Source of the DNA: Io17-Chloro-G2 sp965226825
Lineage (GTDB): Bacteria; Chloroflexota; Dehalococcoidia; Lucifugimonadales; UBA3495
Reading direction: 5' to 3'
NCBI GenBank assembly: GCA_965226825.1
Contig: CBDDED010000003.1
Location: 1,798,001 to 1,862,000 of the forward strand
DNA: 64,000 bases
The translations under genes were made by a program, and so were the position numbers. Positions 1-8,475 of this stretch are shown here, one piece after another. The notes beneath the pieces are model-generated. The model searched no databases, had not been told where the DNA came from, and saw only the letters and a list, made by a program, of their open reading frames with translations. Numbering within the stretch: the first letter of the stretch is position 1; each line of letters opens with the position of its first letter.

Positions 1-318
1 CTGCAACCGGAGCGGATAGAGCAGTGGCGGGCGGGTGACGTCCGGTTCCCGTCGGTCAGGCTGAATGACGACACCATCATCGACCTGTTCGCCCACGACC
101 AGGCGCCCATCGGCAGGGAAGGGGCGCGCAATCAGGATCACTTCTGCATGGTCATCGAACCCACCGACATGGAGGCGCTCAAGACCCAGTTTGAGGGGCT
201 GGGCGTGGGGATTCAAGCCGGGCCTGGGAAACGCTGGGGTTCCCACGGAGACGGCATCTCCCTATACGTCTACGACCCCGACGACAACGTGGTGGAGCTG
301 CGTCACTACCAGATCTAA
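1..318 (+). CDS. VOC (glyoxalase/dioxygenase) family protein, 5'-truncated by window edge
   Basis: The reading frame is open from base 1 to the TAA at 316-318, about 105 residues, with no start inside the window. The visible part is the C-terminal half of a vicinal-oxygen-chelate fold: a region around DHFCMVIE, then a GSHGDGISLYVYDP stretch, and a final D-D-N-V-V-E-L-R ending in which the Glu is the usual C-terminal metal ligand of the family. VOC proteins are metal-dependent lyases, isomerases or dioxygenases, and the substrate cannot be told from this fragment. A strong hairpin terminator follows at 341-373. The family call is solid, the reaction is unknown. Confidence 0.8.
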   Translation: MQPERIEQWRAGDVRFPSVRLNDDTIIDLFAHDQAPIGREGARNQDHFCMVIEPTDMEALKTQFEGLGVGIQAGPGKRWGSHGDGISLYVYDPDDNVVELRHYQI

Positions 319-340
319 CCGTTAAAATCCCTGGACAACC

Positions 341-373
341 AAAAAGAGCGGAGGCAATGGCTCCGCTCTTTTA
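341..373. terminator. Intrinsic terminator, probably bidirectional
   Basis: A 12-bp perfect stem (AAAAGAGCGGAG at 342-353, CTCCGCTCTTTT at 361-372) encloses a 7-base loop, with T-runs on both strands. It lies between the rightward VOC gene ending at 318 and the leftward VOC gene ending at 489, so it can serve both. Confidence 0.85.
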
Positions 374-488
374 ATTCAACCGCGCTCAATTACTTGGCGC
401 TCTAACGACTCCCATGTCGCAGTCGTAAAAGCACCGCAATCCATTGGAATCTGAACTGCCTCAACCGGCGGGAGTCCATCACCCCCCG

Positions 489-887
489 CTAAACCAGCAC
501 TCCAAACCCCGACTTGGTGCAAAGCTCTATGCGGTTGCCGTCCAGGTCGTTGAGGTAGCACGCCCGCTGCCCGTCATTCCGGGTCTGAATCTCTGTCACG
601 TCGACGCCTTTCGCCATAACGGCGTCCCGGGCGGCGTCCAGGTCATCCACCTCGAAGGCGGTATGGTGAGACGGCGCGGAGGGGGCATCGGCGTTCTCAA
701 TAATATGGACCATGGCCCCACTGGGCAGTTGCAACCAGTAAAGATGGTCGCTGTCGACCATTTTGGGGATTTGCTTCAATCCAAGAATGTCCTGGTACCA
801 CTCAAGAGCCAGGTCCTTGTTCTTCACGTTGTAGGTAATATGGTTGATGTTCTTTAGCCTGATAGCATCGTTAGCGACGTCCGCCAT
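489..887 (-). CDS. VOC family protein (glyoxalase-like)
   Basis: This 132-residue single VOC module has the expected length for the family. It begins with an I-N-H-I-T-Y motif (His as first metal ligand), has HHTAFEVDDLDAARD in the middle and ends near DLDGNRIELCT, where the Glu is the usual last ligand. A GGAGG lies about 9 bases upstream of the ATG. It is the last gene of a leftward operon with two SDR genes upstream (gaps of 46 and 87 bases), which suggests a role in the same catabolic pathway. The exact reaction cannot be inferred. Confidence 0.82.
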   Translation of the reverse strand: MADVANDAIRLKNINHITYNVKNKDLALEWYQDILGLKQIPKMVDSDHLYWLQLPSGAMVHIIENADAPSAPSHHTAFEVDDLDAARDAVMAKGVDVTEIQTRNDGQRACYLNDLDGNRIELCTKSGFGVLV

Positions 888-974
888 GTTAATTCAACCT
901 CCGGAAATAACCAGATCAGCCCTGCCTTCGGGCTGGTTTCACTGTACGTATAGCCTGGCTGGCCGATCCCGAGC

Positions 975-1925
975 TTACCCGGCGGTGTCCGCCGGTTCGG
1001 GGGCCGGGGCCGGATTGACGATCCCCGACGCCAGGGATATGGGGACGAGTTGCTCCAGTTCGTCCAGGGTCCAACGCCCGTCCTTATGTATGCTGCGAAT
1101 TACGTGACGTGGCGAGTACAGGGACATCTGCCACCCGGTGGTCCCGATTACCTGGCCGGTGATTTGGCCCCCTGCCTCGGTGCAGAGATACACCACTTTG
1201 GGAGCGTTGTTCAAAGGGTCCCTGGCCGCCTGTTCCATGTCTTGGGTCCGGCCGGCCATCTGGCCTCCGCCGATGACGCCCCGGGCGGCTCGCAACTCCT
1301 GCGCTGTTTCCGGCACGGTGCCCGTCATCCGGGTTGCTCCGCCGGGATAAATGGCGTTGACGGTGATGCCGTAAGAGTCCAATTCCCGGGCGAGCGACCG
1401 GGCAAAGCCGACCATGCCCTCCTTGGCCGCCGAATAATTAGCCTGGCCGGTGTTGCCCAGGCCTGAGCCGGAGGAGAACAGGCAGATCCGTCCATAATTC
1501 CTGTCGATCATGTGGGGGACCACCTGCCGCACGGTGTTGAACGCCCCTCTCAGGTGAACCGCCAGCACCGCATCCCATTCCTCCTCCGCCATGTTGAAGA
1601 TCATCCGGTCCCGGAGGATGCCGGCCACGTGGCAAAGTATGTCAACCTTTCCGTAGTTGGCGATGGCCGTGTTGACGATTCCGCCGGCGCCGTCGTAAGT
1701 CGCCACGGAGTCGTGGTTGGCCACCGCAGTGCCTCCGGCGCTGCGGATTTCAGCCACCACTTCATCAGCGGGCCCGGCCGAGGAGTCGGTGCCGTCCACA
1801 TTTGCCCCCAGGTCGTTCACCACCACAGAGGCTCCCTCTTCGGCCAGGAGCATGGCAACACCCCGGCCAATGCCGCGTCCGGCGCCGGTCACAATGGCAA
1901 CTCTATCCTTTAACCTTTCTCCCAT
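975..1925 (-). CDS. Short-chain dehydrogenase/reductase, MFE-2-like, with C-terminal extension
   Basis: This 316-residue SDR has the cofactor motif TGAGRGIG (residues 13-20), the V-V-V-N-D-L-G segment typical of hydroxyacyl-CoA dehydrogenase domains of MFE-2 type, and an intact catalytic YSAAK (Y154, K158) with Ser at 141/142. A C-terminal extension of about 60 residues (SPRHVIRSIHKDGRWTLDEL) is shared with the upstream paralogue. It likely oxidises a 3-hydroxyacyl-CoA or related alcohol with NAD(P), but the substrate is inferred only. It is the middle gene of a leftward operon with a second SDR upstream and a VOC gene downstream. An AGGAGG-like site lies just upstream of the ATG. Confidence 0.88.
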   Translation of the reverse strand: MGERLKDRVAIVTGAGRGIGRGVAMLLAEEGASVVVNDLGANVDGTDSSAGPADEVVAEIRSAGGTAVANHDSVATYDGAGGIVNTAIANYGKVDILCHVAGILRDRMIFNMAEEEWDAVLAVHLRGAFNTVRQVVPHMIDRNYGRICLFSSGSGLGNTGQANYSAAKEGMVGFARSLARELDSYGITVNAIYPGGATRMTGTVPETAQELRAARGVIGGGQMAGRTQDMEQAARDPLNNAPKVVYLCTEAGGQITGQVIGTTGWQMSLYSPRHVIRSIHKDGRWTLDELEQLVPISLASGIVNPAPAPEPADTAG

Positions 1926-1971
1926 GTCGGCCTCCTTTCACGTCCAGGGCCCTTACCCAATCAGGTCGCCG

Positions 1972-2892
1972 CTACATACCGGCGGCAATCACCTTGGGCA
2001 CCAGAACGTCCATTTCATCCATGGTGAACCGACCCACACGGTGAATGCTACGTTCTATCTGCGGGTTGGAGTAGAGGTATATGCTGCCGCCCCGAACACC
2101 CACCACATAACCGTTGAGATTGGGCACCAGGTTGGTGCACAGGAGCACCGCGACCGGGGCCACGTTTTCCGGATCGTCGGGTGAGCCAGGGCCCTCCCAG
2201 CGGCGGATGGCCGGCGACGGCCCAATCCCGGCCACGTCCTCAGGAGTCAGTCCGGCGTTGGCCTCCCGGTACTCTTCCACCAACCCGGGAAACAGGCGGG
2301 TCTGCGCCAGGGGAGAAACTGCGTTGCAGGTGACGCCGTAGCGCCCCATGTCCCGGGCCACCGTCCTCGTCAACCCGATGATTCCCTCGCTGGCGGCGGA
2401 CATGTTGGAAACGCCCAGCGCGCCCAGGCCCGAATCGCCGGTCAGGTTGACAATGCGCCCGCTGCGTTGCTGCCGGAACAGGATGCAGGCAAACCTCGTG
2501 GGCGTGAAGTTTCCTTTCAGGTTGTTGTTGACCACCAGGTCCCAATCTTCCGGTGTCAACTGGTAGACCATCCGGTCCTTACGGATTCCAACACTGTTGA
2601 CCAGAATGTCCAACCGGCCGTAAGTGTCGGCGGCTTTCTGTATCACCGCCTCTCCGCCGGCCATTTCCACCACGTTGTCGTAGCTCGCGGTGGCCGCTCC
2701 GCCCCTCCTTTGGATCTCGTCGACCACCGAGTCGGCCGGGGTGTGGGAAGACCCCGAGCCATCCACCTCGCAACCCAGGTCGTTAACCACCACCGAGGCC
2801 CCTTCCTCGGCCAGCAGCAGCGAAATACCCCGCCCAATGCCGCGGCCGGCGCCGGTCACAACAGCCACTTTGCCTTCCAACCGGTTGGCCAT
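1972..2892 (-). CDS. SDR-family protein with lost catalytic residues (probable pseudoenzyme)
   Basis: It aligns without gaps to the neighbouring SDR (975-1925) over the first 160 residues. It keeps the cofactor motif TGAGRGIG and V-V-V-N-D-L-G, but the catalytic YxxxK reads M-S-A-A-S (M154, S158) and the active-site Ser pair at 141/142 reads T-G. It also shares the C-terminal extension (NPQIERSIHRVGRFTMDEM). The ATG at 2892 was chosen because AGGAGGTAAAGTAATG gives an ideal ribosome binding site; an upstream in-frame start at 2979 is less likely. It is the first gene of the leftward SDR/SDR/VOC operon. A binding-only or regulatory subunit, for example in a heteromer with its neighbour, is plausible but inferred. 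Confidence 0.85.
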   Translation of the reverse strand: MANRLEGKVAVVTGAGRGIGRGISLLLAEEGASVVVNDLGCEVDGSGSSHTPADSVVDEIQRRGGAATASYDNVVEMAGGEAVIQKAADTYGRLDILVNSVGIRKDRMVYQLTPEDWDLVVNNNLKGNFTPTRFACILFRQQRSGRIVNLTGDSGLGALGVSNMSAASEGIIGLTRTVARDMGRYGVTCNAVSPLAQTRLFPGLVEEYREANAGLTPEDVAGIGPSPAIRRWEGPGSPDDPENVAPVAVLLCTNLVPNLNGYVVGVRGGSIYLYSNPQIERSIHRVGRFTMDEMDVLVPKVIAAGM

Positions 2893-3375
2893 TACTTTAC
2901 CTCCTGGCTGTATCGCCCTGACAATATCGTCGTGGCCGGACCCGCCGATTAAACGAAGCGAGCGCGCCACCAAATTCATTTATCGAGACGCCGCCATCCG
3001 CCGGGCCCCGCTTGGGCCGTTACGTAAGGCCGGTAGAGAATGCCACTGGCGGCAAGCGAATTTCAGCCCCGTGGGGTCGGTGGATTCAGGAATACCCCGA
3101 CCGTCCGGTTTTGGCAAAGCCACCTTGGGCCAACGGCAAACACCGGAATCGGTAAACTTGGCCCTGGGAACGAGCAGATACTACTACAAGGGAGCGGCAG
3201 TGTCATCATTTTCTCGGCCGGAGCCTCGCCTGCCGCATTGACTGGAACAATGCCGCGGCTATAACGTTTAGGCTGCCGGACAGTATTGGCATCCAGACTG
3301 CAGCCGGCCTATAGCCCCGTGCCAGTAGTCCGATGAAGGTGCGCCAGGGTTCCCAAGTCAGGCGGGAGGTGAGCA
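2893..3375. other. Intergenic region between divergent genes; no gene seen
   Basis: This 483-bp gap separates the leftward SDR operon from the rightward Rieske gene and must hold both promoters. Reading frames on both strands lack family features or ribosome binding sites. No clear -35/-10 pair or hairpin stands out. A GGGAGGTGAG site just before 3376 belongs to the Rieske gene. Confidence 0.5.
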
Positions 3376-3696
3376 ATGCCCCAGAATTTTGTGCCGGTAG
3401 CCCAGACCCATGAGTTGGCTCCGGGAACCAAAAAGCGGGTTTGGGTCGGAGAAACCCGAATCTTGCTGGCAAACGTGGACGGGGAGTTTTACGCCGTTGA
3501 CGACCTTTGCCCCCACGCCAGGGCGTTCATGTCCGCCGGGTGGCTGGATGGCGACGAAATCATGTGCCCGTTGCACGGCGCCCAATTCAACATAAAGACC
3601 GGCCAGGTCCTGTCGTTGCCGGCCGAGGATGACCTACCTGTTTTTCCCGTAAAAATTGAGGGGGACAACATACTGGTAGGAATCCCCGAGTCCTGA
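3376..3696 (+). CDS. Rieske [2Fe-2S] ferredoxin-like protein
   Basis: This 106-residue small Rieske protein has the cluster-binding pair C-P-H (near residue 45) and C-P-L-H-G (near residue 65), 17-18 residues apart as in BphF/NirD-like ferredoxins. There is no signal peptide or membrane anchor, so it is cytosolic. Such proteins pass electrons from a reductase to a ring-hydroxylating oxygenase or similar enzyme, but no oxygenase or reductase subunit lies next to it, so its partner is unknown. The ATG follows a GGGAGGTGAG site with good spacing. Confidence 0.9.
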   Translation: MPQNFVPVAQTHELAPGTKKRVWVGETRILLANVDGEFYAVDDLCPHARAFMSAGWLDGDEIMCPLHGAQFNIKTGQVLSLPAEDDLPVFPVKIEGDNILVGIPES

Positions 3697-3776
3697 CCCG
3701 CAACGCTCTCCGGCCAATCGCCAAGAATCTCCGTGCTATCTGTGCCCTCGGTGGTCAATGGCTAAAAACCGGCGGG

Positions 3777-3827
3777 TCTAAGTCCGGACGGGCTCTAAGT
3801 CTGGACGGGTTCTAAGTCTGGAGGAGC
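3777..3827. repeat. Three tandem 17-bp repeats
   Basis: Three head-to-tail copies of a 17-base unit, TCTAAGTCTGGACGGGT with a few substitutions, start at 3777, 3794 and 3811, and a partial fourth (TTTAAGT) follows. They lie between the convergent Rieske and PHP genes, immediately after the PHP stop codon. The function is unknown. Confidence 0.75.
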
Positions 3828-3828
3828 T

Positions 3829-4533
3829 TTAAGTAATGAATTCCCGGGGTTTGCCCACGTGGAACCCCTCCTGAGGAACATATTCCCCGGCCCGGAGGGC
3901 GTCCAAAAGGTCTCTCTCGTTTCTGATTCCCGCCGGCAGCACCGTCGACCCCTTTCCCAGGCCATTCACCGAATGGGCGTCGCTGCCTCCGGTGCCCGGC
4001 TTCCCCAAAAACTGGGCCACCCCCTGGGCGAACCGGTTCTCTTTCTCGTTGTTGGCTCCGTTAACCACCTCAACGTCGTCCACCAACTCGAACACCGGAT
4101 GCTTCGCGGCTTCTTCGGGGCTGGCCGGCATTTCCAACGGGTCTTCAAAAAGAATGTTTTGCGAGTATATTCCGGGTAGATCGAAAAGGTACCGGAACGG
4201 GTGGGCCAGTATCATTACTCCGCCCACATTGTCCACTTCCCTGCGCATTTGCCTGACGGTTTCGATGCCGCCGGTGAACCCGGTAACGTGCCGGTCCAAC
4301 CCTAAAGTAATGATGTGTCCCAGGGGCGAGTAATTCTCCAGGGCGCGCACCAGCACAATTCCCTGGTTGCGGGCGAACTCCTCAAAGTCCTGCCGCGGCC
4401 AACCCACGTGCTCGGTAACCATCACCCCGCTCAATCCCACCCGGACCGCCTCGGCAACCAGTTCCTCGGGGGTTAGGCTGCTGTCGGGGCTGCCCCGATT
4501 GGTATGCACGTGCAGGTCAAAAACCAATGTCAA
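3829..4533 (-). CDS. PHP-domain metal-dependent phosphoesterase
   Basis: A polymerase-and-histidinol-phosphatase fold: D-L-H-V-H-T near the N terminus, T-E-H about 30 residues on, I-L-A-H-P-F in the middle and G-G-S-D-A-H near the C terminus are the metal-binding motifs. These proteins hydrolyse phosphoesters such as histidinol phosphate or nucleotides; the substrate here is unknown. The family normally starts a few residues before D-L-H-x-H. A TTG at 4533 with a GGTGG just upstream fits best; TTG at 4527 or ATG at 4650 are alternatives, and the latter would add about 39 poorly conserved residues. Confidence 0.82.
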   Translation of the reverse strand: MTLVFDLHVHTNRGSPDSSLTPEELVAEAVRVGLSGVMVTEHVGWPRQDFEEFARNQGIVLVRALENYSPLGHIITLGLDRHVTGFTGGIETVRQMRREVDNVGGVMILAHPFRYLFDLPGIYSQNILFEDPLEMPASPEEAAKHPVFELVDDVEVVNGANNEKENRFAQGVAQFLGKPGTGGSDAHSVNGLGKGSTVLPAGIRNERDLLDALRAGEYVPQEGFHVGKPREFIT

Positions 4534-4901
4534 TCTTCCACCCTGTAACGCTCGAAATCCGGAGGCCAATCCGGCTCTTCCTAAACTGAATCCCGGCCTT
4601 TTATAACGAAACCCAGCGTCACCGTCAAGGACAGGACAACCTGAGGGCAAACAGGCGCATCACCCCCCCCCACGCCCAACAAAAAATGTTTCGCGCAGCT
4701 TTCCCAAAAGCGGGTCCCACATCCCCAAACCCGAACGGCTACCAAATTGGAAGGTCTTGACAACCCATGCGCCTAGACTGTACGTTCGGAACGTTTTTCA
4801 GAAGTAAAATTAGCTTCTGGAGCAGTGGCCGAGGCAACACAATCCCGCCCCGCCGTCAGCCCATCGGACCATTCCCAGTAGGTCAACAGTGGAGGTCACC
4901 C
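4534..4901. other. Intergenic region between divergent PHP and acyl-CoA dehydrogenase genes
   Basis: No gene is supported here. The in-frame extensions of both flanking genes into this region are low in family character. The site GGAGGT at 4891-4896 is the ribosome binding site for the GTG at 4902. No convincing promoter or repeat was found. Confidence 0.45.
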
Positions 4902-6125
4902 GTGGATTTCAAGCTACCGTATTCCAGAGAACAGGAAGAGTTCCGTCAGGAAGTTCGGGAATGGCTCGAGGCCAACATTCCTGAAAACATGAAATCCCCG
5001 GTGGACCGTCTGGAGCTGACCCACGAGCTATACACTTACTGGCGCGGCATGCACCAGCAATTGGCAGCCAAGGGGTGGCTGTATCCCACCTACCCCAAAG
5101 AGTACGGCGGCGGTGGCCTGTCCGGTGACCGGGAAACCATCATCATGGAGGAATTCGAGAGGGCCAGAGTAGTCCGAAGTTTCACCAACCCCTACATTTT
5201 CGCTACCATACTCGTTTGGGGCACCGAGGAGCAGAAGCACAAGTTCTTGAGACCGTTGCTGTCTGCCGAGAAGGTGGCTTTCCAGAATTTCTCGGAGCCC
5301 AACGCCGGGTCCGACCTGGCATCCCTGCAAAGTCGGGCCGTCCGCGACGGCGACGATTGGATCATATCCGGCCAGAAGACCTGGATCAGCGGCCACGGCG
5401 ACGTCGATCTGCTGTTTGGCCCCATAGTGACCGATCCTGACGCTCCTCGCCACCGGAATCTTGGATACTTCCTGATTCCTGCCCCCTTACCGGGACTGGA
5501 ACTCCAGAGGCTCAATCTGCTCACCGGCGACGACCAGAGCTCGATTTTCATGGACAACGTCCGGGTCCCCGGCGATCATCTCATCGGCGAGGAACACCAG
5601 GGCTGGCAGGTAACCCAGACCACCCTGGAAATTGAGCACGGCGGGCGGGGAATCGCAGCCCACCGGGACGAAGCGTTGGAGAACCTGCTTACCTTTGTCG
5701 GGGACACAACCCGCGGTGGGCAGCCTATCGCCGACGACCCGGTGATACAGCAGACCGCTATGGACGCTTACATCGAGTCCCATATCAACACCCTCATCTC
5801 CCACCGCAATTTCTGGATGTACCAGACGCGCCAGGAGATGACCTACCATGGCTCCCAGGGCGATATGTACCTGAAAAGCTTCCGAATGCGCAATGCCGAC
5901 CGCGCTCGGGATATCATGGGCATGTATTCGCTGCTGGGTGTCCGGGAACCCAGGGCTCCCTTCGGCGGTGAGCCCGAGGTGTACCAGCGCAGCAGCCTTG
6001 TGGGGTCTCACCCCGGCGGTACCATCGAAATCCAGAAAGTGATCATGGCCCGGCGGCTGGGCATCAGCCGTACCCGGGAACGGGCCGCGGCGACGCCGTC
6101 TACCACCGGTGTTTCCGGCGTGTAA
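4902..6125 (+). CDS. Acyl-CoA dehydrogenase family protein (full length)
   Basis: This 407-residue flavoprotein of the acyl-CoA dehydrogenase superfamily has the N-terminal helical domain (EYGGGGLSGDRETIIMEE), the middle beta domain with F-S-E-P-N-A-G-S-D, and the C-terminal domain with G-G-T-I-E-I-Q. These are the FAD/ETF and substrate motifs, all intact. The GTG start at 4902 was chosen for the GGAGGT five bases upstream; an ATG at 4767 would add 45 unlikely residues. It opens a rightward run of four dehydrogenase-like genes, probably for alpha,beta-dehydrogenation of an unusual acyl-CoA with electrons passed to ETF. The substrate is unknown. Confidence 0.9.
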   Translation: MDFKLPYSREQEEFRQEVREWLEANIPENMKSPVDRLELTHELYTYWRGMHQQLAAKGWLYPTYPKEYGGGGLSGDRETIIMEEFERARVVRSFTNPYIFATILVWGTEEQKHKFLRPLLSAEKVAFQNFSEPNAGSDLASLQSRAVRDGDDWIISGQKTWISGHGDVDLLFGPIVTDPDAPRHRNLGYFLIPAPLPGLELQRLNLLTGDDQSSIFMDNVRVPGDHLIGEEHQGWQVTQTTLEIEHGGRGIAAHRDEALENLLTFVGDTTRGGQPIADDPVIQQTAMDAYIESHINTLISHRNFWMYQTRQEMTYHGSQGDMYLKSFRMRNADRARDIMGMYSLLGVREPRAPFGGEPEVYQRSSLVGSHPGGTIEIQKVIMARRLGISRTRERAAATPSTTGVSGV

Positions 6126-6308
6126 AACGTTTAACTACCGATTATCATATGGCCAGTCGTTATAGGGCGGGGTTCCAATGGATGAAGCCTCGCCTTTTTG
6201 ACTGACCCACGCCTGAACACCCCTGTCAGGGTGGACCATTCCTAGTAACTCAACCGGCAGGCCCCGGCCCGAAGCCGAGCCCAGAATCGAAGCCGAGCCC
6301 CGGTTCGT

Positions 6309-7112
6309 ATGAGAGGCGCCGTGGCGTTTGAACGGAGAGAGAGCGAGGACCTGCAGGCTTTCCGGTGGGCGGTACGGGGTTGGCTCGACCAGAACGCTCC
6401 GGTCAACGTCGCCATTCCCGCCGACGCCAGCCCACTGGACCAAGAGGCCCAGCGGATCATTAAAGAATTCCGCGCCAAGCTCGGGTCACAGGGTTGGCTG
6501 GCTCCATCCTGGCCGTCGGAGTACGGCGGCGGCGGCCTGACCATCGGCGCTGCCGAGGTTATCCAACAGGAATTAGGCCGGCTGAGACTACCCACGATGG
6601 GCGACAACTACCGCTGGATTCCCGCGGTGATGACCTGGGGCACCGAGGAACAAAAGCAGCGCTACGTGGTCCCCTCTCTCCGCGGCCAGACCATAACCTG
6701 GCAGGCGTTCAACGAATCCAACAGCGGCTCCGACCTGGCCTCTGTCCGGACTCAGGCGATTTGGGACGGGGATGATTTCGTTATCAACGGAGAGAAGTCG
6801 TTTATCACCGGCAGATTTGACCCCGACTTCCTCTGGACCCTAGTGGTGACCGACCCGGACCTCCCGCGGTATGCCAATCTTGGACTGCTGATGGTGGACG
6901 CCAGGTCGCCCGGTATCGAGATAAAAACCCTTCGATTGCTGGCTGGCAGCGAGCGCAAGCTGACCTTCGACCACGTGATGGTTCCTGGTAGTTGCCTGGT
7001 GGGCTCCGCCACCCAGGGTTGGGAAATTGCCCAGTCCATCTTGGAGCGGGAACGCGGCGGAATGCCGGAACGCTACAACCAGTATGAGAGCAATGACGAC
7101 ATCGATGCGTGA
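6309..7112 (+). CDS. Short acyl-CoA dehydrogenase-like protein lacking the C-terminal domain
   Basis: Only 267 residues against about 400 in the family. It has the N-terminal helical domain (SEYGGGGLTIGAAEVIQ) and the middle domain including N-E-S-N-S-G-S-D-L-A-S, but stops soon after the G-W-E-I-A-Q-S segment. The roughly 130-residue helical C-terminal domain, which completes the FAD site and carries G-G-T-x-E-I, is absent, and no continuation in another frame was found before the next start at 7143. The next gene keeps a C-terminal domain but has lost middle-domain motifs, so the two may form a heteromer. Decay after a truncation is the alternative. Confidence 0.8.
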   Translation: MRGAVAFERRESEDLQAFRWAVRGWLDQNAPVNVAIPADASPLDQEAQRIIKEFRAKLGSQGWLAPSWPSEYGGGGLTIGAAEVIQQELGRLRLPTMGDNYRWIPAVMTWGTEEQKQRYVVPSLRGQTITWQAFNESNSGSDLASVRTQAIWDGDDFVINGEKSFITGRFDPDFLWTLVVTDPDLPRYANLGLLMVDARSPGIEIKTLRLLAGSERKLTFDHVMVPGSCLVGSATQGWEIAQSILERERGGMPERYNQYESNDDIDA

Positions 7113-7142
7113 GCCCGCCTGACGCGGCCCGGAGAGCTTTTC

Positions 7143-8357
7143 TTGGACTTCCAATACCACTGCACCCCGTACCAGGAGCGGTTCCGAGCCGAAGTTGCCC
7201 GTTGGCTGGACGCCAACATCCCTCCAGGCATGGACCCCGTCGTCTGCCGTCATCCCACCGCGGATGATTGGCCGGCCCTCATGCGGTTGCGGCTGCTTCT
7301 GGGTCAGAAAGGATGGTTGGCCCCCCAGGAACCGGTTAGCCGCGGGGGTTTAGGCGCGACCCAGGGCGAGGAAGTCGCGCTGGCGGAGGAGTTGGCAGTG
7401 CGCGGCCTGGGGTGGCTACAGGACACTGGCGCCGCCGCGCTCCGTCAAGCGTTGAACGCAAGGGCCACCCGAGCCCAGATCGATGAATTCTTGGCGCCGG
7501 TAACCCGGGGAGAGTTGGCGGTCTGGCACACCCACCTGGACCCCGATGATGTTCCCGACCCGTCTGGCATCGGCCTGGTGGCCGCCGAAGACGGCGACGA
7601 CTACGTGCTCTATGGGTTGGAACAGTTCACCGGTATCGGCCCCAAGCCGGACCTCCTGTGGGCCCTGGTCAAGCTGTGCGATGGACCTGGAGAAGAGCGC
7701 CCGGATTCCCACCTTACGTTCAGTTGCCTGGTCCCGGCAAACTTGGAGGGCATTTCATACTCTGAGTCCCGACAGTTGACGGCCGGTGGGCCGCGCTCCG
7801 TTGCCTTCGACCAGGTCAGGGTTCCCCGCTACTACCTGCTCGGGTTGCCCGGCGAAGGCGCTTTGTTGATGCAGACCGCCGCCGAGGCCCTCGATGGTCA
7901 CGCTTCCCACAGCCCCGACCCGGAAACGGACGGCCTCCAACAACGTCTGCTGGACCTGGCTGCGCAGGCGGTAAACGATCCCGACCGCCAGGAAGTCTTG
8001 CTTCAGATGGTGATGGACGCCTACATCGACCGCCGGGTCTCACGGCTGTTCCGGGTCCGTGACGCCAACATTAGCCAGCACGCGGGAAATATCACCTATC
8101 ATCGAGCCCAGACCAGGATGTTTGAGGCACGCGCCGCAAAGCGCCTTTCGGAAGTGGCCGGGCAGGTCATGGGGCCGTACAGCCTGCTGGACAGGGAAGA
8201 CCCCAGGGCGCCGGCGCACGGCTGGTTTGAGGCCCAGCAGCGGGAAAGCCTGGTCCGGAGCAGCGCCAATGACCATTGGCTGATGGACCGGAACACGATT
8301 GCCCGACGCTTGGGACTGCTTCGGCCTGACTACAGCGAGGCCGGGAAGCCCGGCTAA
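7143..8357 (+). CDS. Divergent acyl-CoA dehydrogenase-like protein missing FAD motifs
   Basis: This 404-residue protein aligns along its length with the gene at 4902-6125, for example PYSLLDREDPRAP against MYSLLGVREPRAP and M-D-A-Y-I-D near residue 300. The middle-domain E-P-x-x-G-S-D is gone (the region reads VWHTHLDPDDVPDP) and the C-terminal G-G-T-x-E-I is replaced by S-S-A-N-D-H-W. It probably cannot bind FAD alone. It starts with TTG at 7143, 30 bases after the short dehydrogenase gene, behind a GGAGAG site, so the two are likely translated from one message. A structural subunit of a heteromeric dehydrogenase is the favoured inference. Confidence 0.78.
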   Translation: MDFQYHCTPYQERFRAEVARWLDANIPPGMDPVVCRHPTADDWPALMRLRLLLGQKGWLAPQEPVSRGGLGATQGEEVALAEELAVRGLGWLQDTGAAALRQALNARATRAQIDEFLAPVTRGELAVWHTHLDPDDVPDPSGIGLVAAEDGDDYVLYGLEQFTGIGPKPDLLWALVKLCDGPGEERPDSHLTFSCLVPANLEGISYSESRQLTAGGPRSVAFDQVRVPRYYLLGLPGEGALLMQTAAEALDGHASHSPDPETDGLQQRLLDLAAQAVNDPDRQEVLLQMVMDAYIDRRVSRLFRVRDANISQHAGNITYHRAQTRMFEARAAKRLSEVAGQVMGPYSLLDREDPRAPAHGWFEAQQRESLVRSSANDHWLMDRNTIARRLGLLRPDYSEAGKPG

Positions 8358-8475
8358 AACGCCCAACCCCCATCCCCGCCACCCCCTAGACCGGCATGAT
8401 AGATTGGATAGACCCCAAAATTGAGAATGACCCGGAACATGACCTGCCGGAATACGACCTAATGGAGACGTTGTT

